Assembly: GCF_000149955.1 (NCBI RefSeq)
Contig: NC_030989.1
Location: 3,602,505-3,666,504 of the forward strand
Direction of reading: 5' to 3'
DNA from: Fusarium oxysporum f. sp. lycopersici 4287
Lineage: Eukaryota; Ascomycota; Sordariomycetes; Hypocreales; Nectriaceae
Length of the DNA stretch: 64,000 bases
Positions 48,850 through 60,300 of this stretch are shown here, piece after piece (position 1 is the first letter of the stretch; each line of letters opens with the position of its first letter). The notes beneath the pieces were generated by a model, which made no database searches, was not told the origin of the DNA, and saw only the letters and a list, made by a program, of their open reading frames with translations. The position numbers and the translations under genes are program-made.

Positions 48850-50983
48850 ATGTGGCTCGACCGACTGGCGGGAGGCCCGGCCAGCAGTCCTGGACCCTCC
48901 ACGCCTCAACCCGGCGGCAGAGTATATCCTAAGAGAACTTCGAGCACTCTGAGTCCATATGTCACATCTCAGCGCCCTGGAATATCTCCACGTGGCTCCT
49001 CGCTATCACTCGTATCCAATGATTCGACCTCTTCACTCCTATCGTCTTCGCGAAGGCCTAATGGCTCCAACTTGAGGCAGGCCTCAACTATCGAAACGGG
49101 ACCTGATTCTTTGGAGGTGCTAGAGACTTTGCTAGCAGGCCTTTCGAGCGACCGCGACCAAGCCGACAAGGAAACCGTCATTAATCAGGACGATATCAAC
49201 TTCGACGCTCTATTCGGGGGATTATCATTAAAGGAGCTTGCCACGTCGGAACCTCCTGACACAACCACAATCAGCAACCGCAAGCCAAAAACGGCAGAAG
49301 AGGGTCCGTTTATCGCAACAGATACTCTTTGATCTCATAATTGACATATCGCAGGCGAGAATGATAGAACCAAACTCGAAGATCTTCACCGATCGATAGA
49401 AGCATGCGACGATGTACTCAATTCAGTTGAGATTAACCTTGCCAACTTCCGCAACGACCTTGCTATGGTATCTGCAGACATCGAATCTTTACAAACCCGA
49501 TCGACAGCCTTGAATAGGAGATTGGAAAACCGGAAACAAGTTGAGAAGGCACTGGGGCCTCTGGTAGAAGAGCTAAGCTTACCACCTGAAGTTATCTCCA
49601 AGATCTCTGAGGGGCACATCGATGAGACATGGGCCAAGATGCTCGCCGAACTGGATCGCAGGTCGACCCTGTTCAAAAAGAAGTCCGAAACGCAAACTAG
49701 TAATGCGGCAAAAGATCTCGAACCGATTCTTGAGAAGCTCACTTTCAAGGTATGTGCCCTCCGCTACTGTTGGAACCTGAACTAACTCCCCCAGGCAATC
49801 GAGCGCATACGAGACTTCATTGTGGCTCAAATCAAAGCACTGCGATCGCCGCATATCAATGCCCAAATTATTCAGCAACAAAGTTTCCTTCGATACAAAG
49901 ATCTTTACACATTCCTACACAAACATCATCCGACTCTTGCGAATGAGATCGCCCTCGCATATATGAACACTATGCGGTGGTACTACCTTAACCAGTTTTC
50001 CCGGTATGAGAAGGCTCTCGGGAAAATCAGGCTTCACATATTAGACAAGAACGACGCTCTTGGCCACGAAGATGCAACCCGCAAGGCTACTGTTCTTTCC
50101 AGCAATAGGGCACCAGGGCCTCCTCATGATGCATTTAACCTTGGCCGACGCATTGATCTTCTGAAAACCAACAACCAAACCGCGCTCTCCTCATATCTCG
50201 CCGAGGAAGACCAAACAACTCACTACCTCGAAGTACCCTTCCGCAACTTCAACCTGGCACTCATTGACAACGCCACGGCAGATACACGTTCATGGCCACC
50301 TTTTTCTCTCCCGCGCTGTCCTATAGCCAGATTTCAAAGNNNNNNNNNNNNNNNNNNNNNNNNNNNNNNNNNNNNNNNNNNNNNNNNNNNNNNNNNNNNN
50401 NNNNNNNNNNNNNNNNNNNNNNNNNNNNNNNNNNNNNNNNNNNNNNNNNNNNNNNNNNNNNNNNNNNCGATGCGCTCGGTCTACTCCATGTATCCGGTGA
50501 ACCAGCATTGGCTTTGAGCTCCAGCGCCGGAAGGTTCCTGCTGTGGATGGCTACATCAATGCCACGACCATGCTCCTATGGCCCCGTCTTCAGGTCATAA
50601 TGGATCGTCACTGCGATTCTGTACGCCACCTCAGCAATGCTATGCCCGCCAAACCGAGCCGCGCCGAAGCTGCTAAACTGTCTGCGGCACCTCATGTTGT
50701 GACCCAGCGTTTCGGGCAGCTGTTACACGGCTTATTGGCCCTCAGCACCGACGCTGGCGATGATGAACCTGTTGTGTCCAGCCTGCGCCGTGTGCGCTCC
50801 GAAGTTGAGACCTTTCTTACTCGCCATGCTGAGCTCTTCGGCGACAAGCGCAAGAGCGGGCGCTTCTTATATAACAACTACTCACTTATCCTCACCATTA
50901 TCAGCGATGCGAACGGCAAGCTTGCTGATGAGCAGCAGGAGCATTTCGAAAAACTGAAGGCTCAGTACCAAGAGACGTCCTAG
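48850..50983 (+). CDS. VPS52: GARP complex subunit Vps52 (interrupted by assembly gap)
   Basis: Subunit of the GARP tethering complex for endosome-to-Golgi retrograde transport. Introns are 49304-49354 (donor GTCCGT) and 49750-49794. The start MWLDRLAG was chosen because it opens the frame and resembles other fungal Vps52 starts as I recall. The N-terminal quarter is Ser-rich and disordered; helical/coiled-coil sequence begins at about residue 155. Family hallmarks are QQQSFLRYKDLYTFLHKHHP, NTMRWYYLNQFSRYEKAL and, after the gap, ELQRRKVPAVDGYINATTM and LLWPRLQV. Bases 50340-50467 are N. Reading frame is lost near 50280 and again three times within 50480-50515; the protein similarity continues across each break. 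These look like sequence errors beside the gap, not decay. Expected length is about 700 residues. Confidence 0.85.
50340..50467. other. Assembly gap (128 N)
   Basis: A run of 128 undetermined bases inside VPS52. The frame immediately before (ATG GCC ACC TTT at 50292) and after (GAT GCG CTC at 50469) is the same if the gap length is taken literally, so the gap size is compatible with an in-frame 43-codon segment. Confidence 0.99.
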
Positions 50984-51276
50984 AAAAGTGCCTCATCTGG
51001 ATACAAAATTGTTGGGAAACAGGAGGGTTAGTTCACAGGAAATTAGTGCATTCTCAAGTCTTCCCTTGAGCGTGACCATGTGTATATTTCTTTGCATGGC
51101 GTCTCGGTGAAGGTCATCTATGGGTCTTATTGCTAAACAGAGCTTTGAACAAACAAAGTGTTATCTATGCAATTCTAGCGTGGGTTAAATCATTCCATCT
51201 GCCAACTTTTATAACAAATATGCCTACTTTGAGCAATCTACCTGAGAAATCATCTTGCTGGTGGGAACTTTGGTGT

Positions 51277-52630
51277 CTATCGAGAGAAGAATGAGGCAAT
51301 GCGATGAACGAGTATTGGATTGCGGCGAAGGTAGAAAGCCAGGGCTCCCACAACAAGAGCCATACCAACGGCCTTGACTGGGCGGCGGTAACGCCAGAGG
51401 GCCAACTTGACGCGATTCCGCACTTCTTGCCAATGAAGTTCATTGACCTGCTTCTCAAAAAGCTCCGAGCCCTCTTCCATGGTCTGTTTCGCACATGTTT
51501 CGATATCCCGGGCTGTCTTTAGAGCACTGAAATTAGAGATGTGTCGCCAGTAGTGAAGAGTCTCAGGAGGATGCTGCTCAAAGAGTGCGACTGATTTTAT
51601 GATAAGCTCGTCGAGATCCATTTTTGTTGGGACCTTGCCCAGAATGACGTGCAGCATATCGGGCTCGTCTATCTCAAAGATCTCATTTCGACGGTCAAGA
51701 ATGATCTGCGCAAACATGTAAACTGTAAATACAGGCTCCCGGGCTAGGAAAACATCGAACAGTCTGGCGATGTCTTGATAGGTCTCGATGTTGTGGGCAT
51801 ACATGGTCAGGGTTCCCGCTAAAGCGTAGAAGGGTTCAACACCTGCAAGATGCCGTCGGAGCTTGGGATCAGCAACACGGAGAATGTCCGGCAGAAGACG
51901 GAGTTGAGCGGTTGTTGGCCCAAAACTGGGCAACATAAAGTCCCGTATCCTCAGGACGGATAGGCGCGCGAGAACACGAGCTCTCCATGCTGGTGCCAGC
52001 ACCAGCAGTAGAACCTGGGAGATGTCGTGATAGCCCTGGAAGTAGCACAGATAAGGGTAACGGCGTAGGACCTCGGTGATGAGGGATGAGAGCTCTGACT
52101 TGCGGAGACTCAGCTCTGCGTCCGATTGGTCTGGCACTGCATTAGCTCTCACGATGTCTTGGAGGTAAGGAAGGATTGAGCAATACTGTCTGGATAGTAG
52201 ATGAACGAGCGATTGACGTCAAGCTGGACCTGATCCTCATCTCTATGGCGGGGTAATTGCTTCCATGTATTGGAATCTTCTTGAGCCAATGCAAGATCAA
52301 GGTCATCTTTTTCGTCAGAGGGAGCATCGAGACCTAGTAAGATGGGCCCTGTGAGATGGTGTTAGTCAATGAAACGGGGTGTATATACGGTAACAACGAA
52401 CATGCTTGTCTTCGCAATGTATCCGACAGGAATCCACCATGAGCTTCAGCTAGTGACCGGAGACGGCCAATGTCTCTCCATTTGCATGCTTCGATGATAT
52501 CTGCAGCCTTAGGATGAGAGAGTATGTCAGGTTCCTGGGAGATATCTGTGTTGGTGTTGGCGTTGGTATTGCTGCTGGTGCGACTGAAAGACAACGGCGA
52601 CTTATTATCGCTATCCCTCGGACTGTCCAT
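51277..52630 (-). CDS. TBC-domain Rab GTPase-activating protein, Gyp8/TBC1D20-like
   Basis: Predicted GAP for Rab1/Ypt1-class GTPases at the ER-Golgi boundary. Exons are 52402-52630, 52187-52348 and 51277-52136; introns 52349-52401 (donor GTTCGT) and 52137-52186; 416 residues. The first intron is fixed by restoring RRQAWPILLG, the second by joining DVNRSFIYYPD to the MPDQSDAEL segment. The TBC domain spans about residues 65-330. The arginine finger is in QVQLDVNRSF and the glutamine finger in YFQGYHD, so both catalytic residues are present. A single hydrophobic segment near the C-terminus (AVGMALVVGALAFYL) makes it tail-anchored, which distinguishes the Gyp8/TBC1D20 type from soluble Gyp1-type proteins. 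It is convergent with VPS52, 293 bp away. Confidence 0.9.
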
Positions 52631-55212
52631 GACTGGCTCGATAGACGGAAAAAAGCAAGTTGAAATGGAGGATGCAATGAAGGGAATCGTTGAGAAGGGA
52701 TAGATAGTATCAGATGGAGAGTCTTGCCATGGCCAAGGTTGGGGGAACCAACCAGCGCAGAAACAGAACAACTTGTTCTTGTTCCCTTGCTAGCTCCTGA
52801 CAAGCCTATTGGTCAAGTCTATGACTCTTCTGCTGTCTTGTTGCCGATGATGTTTGTGTCGCAAGGGAGTTGTGGTGGGTGATTCGTGTCACTTGGTGGA
52901 TGAAGATTATAGTGCAAGCGTAAGTAATGGGAGGTATGAGAGTTGCTTTGCTGTACAGTACAGTAAAGTTGATCCCTGTTTGGCTGACCTGAGGTCTGAT
53001 TGATTCAGATTTGATACGGAGTTAGGGACCATGTACCCACTCCAACCACCCTAGACTTGATCAGTGGCCCCCACGTCCACCAGTCGCTGATAGCAGCCAA
53101 CACCCTCTATATATCTATTTTCTTCTTTTCTTTCTTTACTTTTGGTTCACTTGCTTTTATATTCTTATTCGAAGTCTTTTTTTTATTGGTTTAGCAGTAT
53201 GGCTATTGTTTGTCCTCACAATTATCTTTCGTTCTGCTTGTATCGGACATCGTTGTTAAGGCTTAAAGACACAAGATACACCATGAGCCGCAACTTACCT
53301 CAACGTGCCTTGACAAACGTCACCTTCACACCCTGTGACCATGGGCAATCAGACATCAAGCTTCAGTCTCGATCAGGCCGAGACATGGCACAGCGGACTG
53401 CTCATTAGATCCATTGTTCTGATAGGTTGGGGATGCAGTTGTCTAAGACCTGCAGTTGTCTACAGCCTTCACTCTTGACCTGAAGGGCTACCCTTGCTAT
53501 TCAACCCTTGATCTGGTATCCATTGCCATGCTCCTGCATTAATTCCCCGATGGCAGATTTGGTGTTTGCTGGCGCTTATGTAAAACGTTATTTATCATGG
53601 CCATGGACTGTCCGAGACAGTGAATCACAAGTTCTGATTATCAACTAACAAACAACTGAATACCTAGACATAGCAATTTTTATATTATTGTCGCACCAGC
53701 AAATACCGTTTCTAGAGCTGTATTTGGTAATCAGTTTGGTAATCGCTTTTGGTTGCCATACAGAGCCATCATCAACAGAGTGAAGATATGCACGGAACAG
53801 TTGCCCGCCAGATGTTGGCCCTAGTATGGTTAAAAGGATCTGAAAGTCTCCGACAACGGCTTGGCGTAACTGACATGTCGTGTTCTACAAACCATTGTGA
53901 GCCACATTTTACAGGGCTAGTATGAACAAACAACTTCCTCCGGAGCTACAGACAAAGATTGACTCGCGCGAGCTGTGATGGTCTCAAGACCAAGACCCAA
54001 ACTCGAGTCATTTGCTGTAGCAGTTGTCAGCTCTGGGCTTTCCCTAGCTCTGGAGTGGAGTTGATGATTGAAGTGTACGGAGTACGGATAGAAGTGTTGA
54101 AGCTAGTGCCATGGGGAGAAAATGGAGTGGATCACAAATCCTTGCTCAGATCAGTCCCACTAGCACGGCTTGAGTTTGGATTTTGAGAGCTGAAGGTGAC
54201 TAGCCTAAAGTAGCTGGGGAGCAAGAAAACTTCGGACATTAAGCTGTGGTGATAAAAAAAGCCAGTCTATAAGACCATTAAGTTTATGCAAGACTTACCT
54301 AAATCTTTTCATCACTTAGAATATATGGCATATGTCTTCTTGCTTCCCCTAGCCTAGCTAATGACTGATTCCTGAGTGAGTAAAAGATCTAGGATTGCTT
54401 GTGTTGTCTTGCTGGGCTTCGACTAAAAGCTTTCTGCCGCTGATCTTCTTCCAAAGGAGTTGAAACACGCGACAGACTGCATCGTCTTTGCATACGAAGT
54501 TTTTATGATCCCCATGACGCGAGATCTGCGGGCTGGGGTAGTAATTGCAGTTGGTGCCAGAGTGCCACGGGGAAGACTGTGGCCCGTTTCGAGAAGGCAA
54601 AAGTTTCCCAAGAATAGGCTCGTTCTCGAGATACATTTGAAGGTCCCCGATGTCAACGAATGCCGAGACCTCTTTACAAATCGAAGGGCATTAATAAAAA
54701 AAAAAAGCACAAAGCCACTTGATTGATTGACTGGCCAAGCGTCATAGTAACTGAATTCGTGCCTACTTGATCCTTAGGCGGCTAGTTCAAGTCGGTGTGA
54801 CAAAAAGGGCAGAAGGGCATACTCTGCGTCTCGCGTGAGGATGGTGGTGACAAAAGAAAAGGGACGAAAGCTGAGACACTTGGCTGGTCCAGGCTTGGTC
54901 TATGGCTGCTGAAATTCCCACAATCGTTCTTGTGGAGGATTTAATGGTTTCGGGAACGTCAAGAGCCGGCAAGGATGAGAATGTGAATATGCCGTTGGTT
55001 GAATTGAAGCGAAGTCCCATGTACTAGACTAGGTTGTCCATGGTCGGTCCATCTCAAGAAGCTCAGCTAGCTTCCTCACTAGTCGATCGGTAGGAAATGA
55101 CGAAGCTGACAAGAAAGATAGTCGAGATAGTGCATCCCCTAAATTAGTTATCCGTGATTCCCTATACGTAGTACGTAATTCGGAGAGCAACTTCCTTCAA
55201 GAATTGAACTGC

Positions 55213-55266
55213 AACACAACACAACACAACACAACACAACACAACACAACACAACACAACACAACA
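55213..55266. repeat. (AACAC)n microsatellite
   Basis: About 10.8 uninterrupted copies of the 5-bp unit AACAC, in non-coding sequence. Confidence 0.95.
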
Positions 55267-55730
55267 AAAAAGCTGGTGTGAGTCGACAGCCAACCACATG
55301 AGGTGTGGTTGACACCCGTTTGACCTAACAAGAGCCGCTCGAGTTACCGACCCCCTGGTTCTTGGGCGCCTCTTACAGAGGTTTGGAGTGCTAGAGTGCT
55401 CATCAGAACTGAGCTGATGAGCCGTGGCCGACTACCGTGTTGTAATTCTGCTGCATGCCAAACTTCCAAGGTCATGCTTCATGGATGCTTTCTCGAGAAT
55501 GTGCTGCCGTCTTTGTCAAATAAAAGGGATCGGCCGAGTCAAGAAGGATTGTTCGAGGATTCTTCACCAGCTTCTCAAGATCAAAGGCTCTTCCCTGTGA
55601 TGTCGGGTATCAGATCGTCATCATTGACGAAGATGGTACGTTATGTACAGGGATCTAGGGTTGAACATGTTCTGTATGCGTATACAAAAATGGTTTGTTC
55701 TTTGGCTGGATCGTAGTCGAGATTGGTTCC

Positions 55731-55740
55731 GGGGGGGGGG
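55731..55740. repeat. G10 homopolymer
   Basis: Ten consecutive G in non-coding sequence; length may be uncertain because of sequencing error. Confidence 0.8.
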
Positions 55741-56607
55741 ATTATCAAGCCTCAGTGGGGGTTCAAGCAGCCCTTCCATTTAGGCGGAAGATTCTTTCCA
55801 ATTGCTGTGAATGGAGGCTCCAAGCACCTGCCTGTTGGTTGCACACTACGATACAGACCAAAGCAGGCAGGTACCTAGGTAGGCACGCATCAGTCGCATC
55901 CATCTTACCTGCCTTACCAACTTAAGGTACTAGAGTTTTCATGGGAGTTACTTGTGGACTACCTGGCCTTTACCACTGAGGTAATTGGTGTTCCAGGGCA
56001 ATTCTGAGTAAGATATTATGGGCAGAATCTCATGATGTTGCTTGAAGTTGCTGGCCTGGTTGGTATACGCAAGGTACCTAGGGTGAAACCGGGTTGTCCA
56101 GCTATCATCACTAAAGGCAACTTGCAGGTGAACAAGGATTCGTGGCGTGTCCAGCATCAGAATGCACTGCAATTGTTGGAATTTGACCTTTTTAGTGCTG
56201 GGAACCATGATTCTTTTGTGTCACTCATTACACAGACGGAGTCTCGCAGGGACCCGACTGGCGCTAAAAATCTATCCGCCGCTCGAGATCTTACGGCAAA
56301 AAGGGCAATCAAGTAGAGTGGACCTCGGGCTTCCATATCGCTTCTTAAACTTTGATTCCCGTGGAGCCTCACGCGCCTCGCCTCAAGTCTCTCTCTCCCC
56401 CTCTCAGACCAGTCTGATTCTCATACCGAATCCACGCCCATGGTGGCTCCCATTTTAATTCAAATCCCGAGACTGATTCACCGATCCTTGGATATGAACC
56501 CCAATCACTATACGAATAGGGCTTCTGTCTAACACGCTGCTCTGATCAATAATCTATCCATCCTCCGAACAACTCACACCTCATTCTAATCTCCGCGGTG
56601 TCTCCAA

Positions 56608-56611
56608 ACAC

Positions 56612-56642
<31 letters not shown>
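56608..56642. repeat. (CA)n microsatellite
   Basis: About 17 CA units with one G substitution near the start (CACACGCACA), about 710 bp before the Mms1_N-like ATG. Confidence 0.9.
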
Positions 56643-57263
56643 AACCCTGACAGCTCATTTTTTTTTAACCTTACAAACAAGCCTTGATCGTCTCTTTATC
56701 ACCCTTGATTGTTAGTTTCTCCGGTATCTTTTCCGAGCTGAAAATATCCGCATGTTCGATAACAGGTCAGGCCAGCTCACTCAACCCTGGACGACTTCCT
56801 TAGTATCTCTTCCACCTGAATTTTAAGCTTCAGGTATCAGATACAAAATTCCTTATACTGCAGCTACCCCGCTGCCTAATATAGGTTGAGACTTTGCTCA
56901 AGCTTGTTCAACGACCCCCCGCCCCTCTTCCATGACAGTCTTCTCTGCAACTAAATCGTCATTGTCGAAACCAAGAAACTGCTATTAGGCGTTAATCAGG
57001 CGGCATCGCATTGGCGTTGGACTGGCGCGAATATTCCTCCACTGGACCACGCCAGCACCAACACCAACAGACCAATACTGTACAGCACAGTCAGTACATG
57101 CAGCAGCGAGGCACTTGACGCTTGAGTCCGTTCAATGACTGCTTTCTCGATAATCTGACCTGCCTTACCTAATTGTACATCGACTCGACATATTGGCTAT
57201 CACTGAAACGTCACCAATGCTCCGCGTGATATCTGTCGCTTCATCGTTTTGACAGCCTCCTGC

Positions 57264-57283
57264 AACCAACCAACCAACCAACC
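57264..57283. repeat. (CCAA)n short tandem repeat
   Basis: Five copies of CCAA, about 70-90 bp upstream of the ATG at 57352, probably in the leader. Confidence 0.85.
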
Positions 57284-57351
57284 ATCACTCCCGCCTTTGG
57301 GACACCATCCGCCACCTATAATTCAGTTTCTTATGCCATGAAGCGGACAGA

Positions 57352-60300
57352 ATGGCTTTTCAGAGCAGCGTTCTTAGAGATGGCGAGTGGGTGACGCAGA
57401 CCGTCAACTTTCAAGATGCCTTGAAAGCTTCTTCCACCACGCCCAAAGTCGCCTCAGATCCAAGTCTCAAGGCACCTGAGTGTGGAATACTCTCTAGGAC
57501 TATCATTGAGAGCCCTGTCGTTCATTGGATTCTCCCAGTTTGCTTACGATCGCGCTCTCACAACGATATCGCATTCATTGGTGTAAGTCTCTTGTTTCTT
57601 CCACAGCCTTCATATCCAAACCCCATGTGCTGGCGTCATCCCTGGCTGTGGCCATTTAGACTGCGATTAGAGATGCCGCGGGCTTATACCTTTCTGGTTT
57701 ACTTGTCCATAAATGTCCGAGCTTAAGCTCGATATTGCTCCTCAAACCCTTGTCCATATGCTGAGTTGTTGCTAACTAGCCCAGGATCGCTTCGTCCAAA
57801 TCAGCGAACTCCGCGATGACGGACAAGTGCATGAGGTTATACGAAAAGCTGACTTTGGCACACGAATCCGAAATGCGATAGTTCTGGGAGGTCCGCCCAA
57901 GGGAGACATCCCTGGCGCAGCCGCTGCTTCAACCAAGACCGAAGACGCTGATGTTCCTATGAAAGATGTTGCAGAAGCCAAAGAAGCCAAAGAAGCCAAA
58001 GAAGCCAAAGAAGCCAGAGAAGCCAAAGAAGCCAGAGAAGCCAGAGAAGCCAGAGAAGCCAGAGAAGCCAGAGAAGCCAGAGAAGCCAGAGAAGCCAGAG
58101 AAGCCAGAGAAGCCAGTGAAGCCAGTGAAGCCAGTGAAGCCAGTGAAGGCAAAGAAGCCAAAGAAGCCAAAGAAGCCGAAGAAAAGCGAGTACTACCACC
58201 GCAACTACTGGTCCTAATGCTCGAGACTGGTGATGCCGTTTTCCTCTTCATTCAAGAACGCTTAGATGGGACACTGCGCTTTGTAGCTACCACGTTTCAG
58301 AGCCCCAGGAATCTACAATTCTTGGGGTATCACTTTTCCATTGACCCTTCGTCGCGATATATGTCTGCTGGATCCGCTGAAGGTGGATTCATCATCTACG
58401 AGCTGGAGTCGCTGTCCCACATGAGCACTCAATATGAGAGCTGCGGATCTCTTAAGCCTGTCAAGTCTACTCGAGTTCGGTTAACGCAGGGCGTCATACA
58501 CAAAATGGAGTTCTTATATCCACGACCGGAAGACGATTACCATATCATTCTCCTATTGATCATTGTTAGACGTGAAGTGAGTAAGCAGGCTCACGTGTCT
58601 CGCATGGTCGTCTACGACTGGGAGCTTGGTGACGAACTTACCGCTGTATTTCGGTCAGAGAAAGGGACACCACTACCAAAAGAGCACCGAATGCCTCTCA
58701 TGATCATTCCCCTCAAAGTCAATACTGCCTTCTTGGCAGTTTCAGAACACTCGATTGGCATAGTAAAGAACGCATTCACGGGGCAGACGTCGTTCGATAC
58801 CTTGGAAACACACTCCCCTCAACAGACCAGGTTGCATCATGGAGCTGCCGAACCGCTCTGGACCACCTGGGCGAGACCTTTTAGGATTAACATATACCTG
58901 GAGAAGATGGATGTCATTTATCTGGCTCGCGAAGATGGCGTTATTGCACATATCGAGATCGATTCGCGAGATCTAGTTCCAACAGTTATGACTCTCGGAA
59001 CCATCAGCACCAATATCACAACCGCTTTCACTACAGCTTATGATGTCTTCTCGGATGTTTTGATAACTGGCGGCGACTCTGGTCCAGGTGGAATTTGGAA
59101 GGTGGTTCGCATTGTCTCTTCGTATCTTGGCCTCAGCTAACATCCGATTTCCGCAGCTTATTCCCCGCAAAGATCCCCAACAAGTCAGTGTCATTCCCAA
59201 TTGGTCCCCTGTGGTCGATTTGGTTACGACAGATACCAATCCTTCCTGGAGGAGTGATAGCAAGAGGAAAGATCTCTCGACGAAACGCAAGGTATCATCG
59301 AACTCAAGACCGAAGTCAGATCGCATCTTCTGCACGTCCGGCCGTGGGCCCCGGTCGAGTTTGACGGAATTGAGATGGGGCATTCAGGCACGGATTGGCC
59401 TTGAGTTCGACCATGACCAGCATGTCCGCCAGTCCTGGATGTTCCCAGTTGAGGCTCAAGGAGAGCGAGGCTTCTATGTCATTTTGTCACTGCCGCATTC
59501 TACTGATGTCCTTCACTTCCCCGCTGATCTCAGCAATGCGAATGCTTTGTCACCAGAGGCCTGTCCATTCGATACATCATCGCGAACAATCTCGGCATTT
59601 CAGACAGAACAGACCGTGATAATCCAAGTCAGCGAGACCTCTACGTATCTTGTTGCACCTACACAGAGGCGAGTGCTGGCAATCTTGGATTCATTCTCCT
59701 TGAGTCTGCAACAATAGCTAACAGGGAGTCTAGCTCACGACACAATCATGGCGAAGTCTGTGGAAAGCCTTCATTGCTAGCTGAGCATGCTTGCTGCACA
59801 GATGATATCGTGGTGATATCTTCACATGGTGCAAACGCTTCCCAGCTTGATGTTTTGCTGGTTGACCAAATGAATCTGACGCACTCAACCTCCATTGATG
59901 CCAAAGGAGAAATAACCTGCATCGGTCTTTTCAAGGCGTCAGCACAGACCTACATCATTGCAGGTTCTGTTACGGAAGGGTTGCCACTCTTGACTATATA
60001 CTCGCTGGCTGGCCTCGAAATTAGCAGCAACGTCACTCAGCCAGACCTTGGTAAGTCTGATGTTCGCTATTGATAAAGAACGAGTGTGCTGAATTGCTCG
60101 CAGTTACTCCTGGTCAAGAAGGTAACTTTCATATGGAAGCATATACAAGTGTGCTAGCCATCCATGATACCGCTGAGAAGGTCATCTTGGTGCTTGGCAC
60201 GAGGAGCGGCCATCTTGTGACGATCCTGATACCAGGAGAGGATATTGCTCATTACTCACTTTCAATTGAACAGATTGGTATTTCACCAACCAATGTGTTT

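Larger units (their letters stand above)
52631..57351. other. Gene-poor stretch with microsatellites
   Basis: 4.7 kb with no supported gene. It holds several simple repeats listed separately (AACAC, CA and CCAA tracts, a G10 run). Open frames here are under about 125 codons, lack family resemblance and conflict between strands. The last 800 bases before the Mms1_N-like gene are CT-rich and probably promoter and leader. No tRNA or transposon hallmark was recognised. Confidence 0.45.

Noticed and set aside
50340..50983. VPS52 as a pseudogene
   Set aside because: Frame breaks are confined to the edges of the N gap, while all other exons and splice sites are intact; sequencing error is more likely.
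57966..58217. Plus-strand frame of Lys-Pro-Glu repeats and minus-strand frames of Leu-Ala-Ser and Trp-Leu-Leu repeats over the minisatellite
   Set aside because: They arise because a 9-bp repeat stays open in most frames. Only the Glu-Ala-Lys/Arg frame connects to conserved sequence on both sides.
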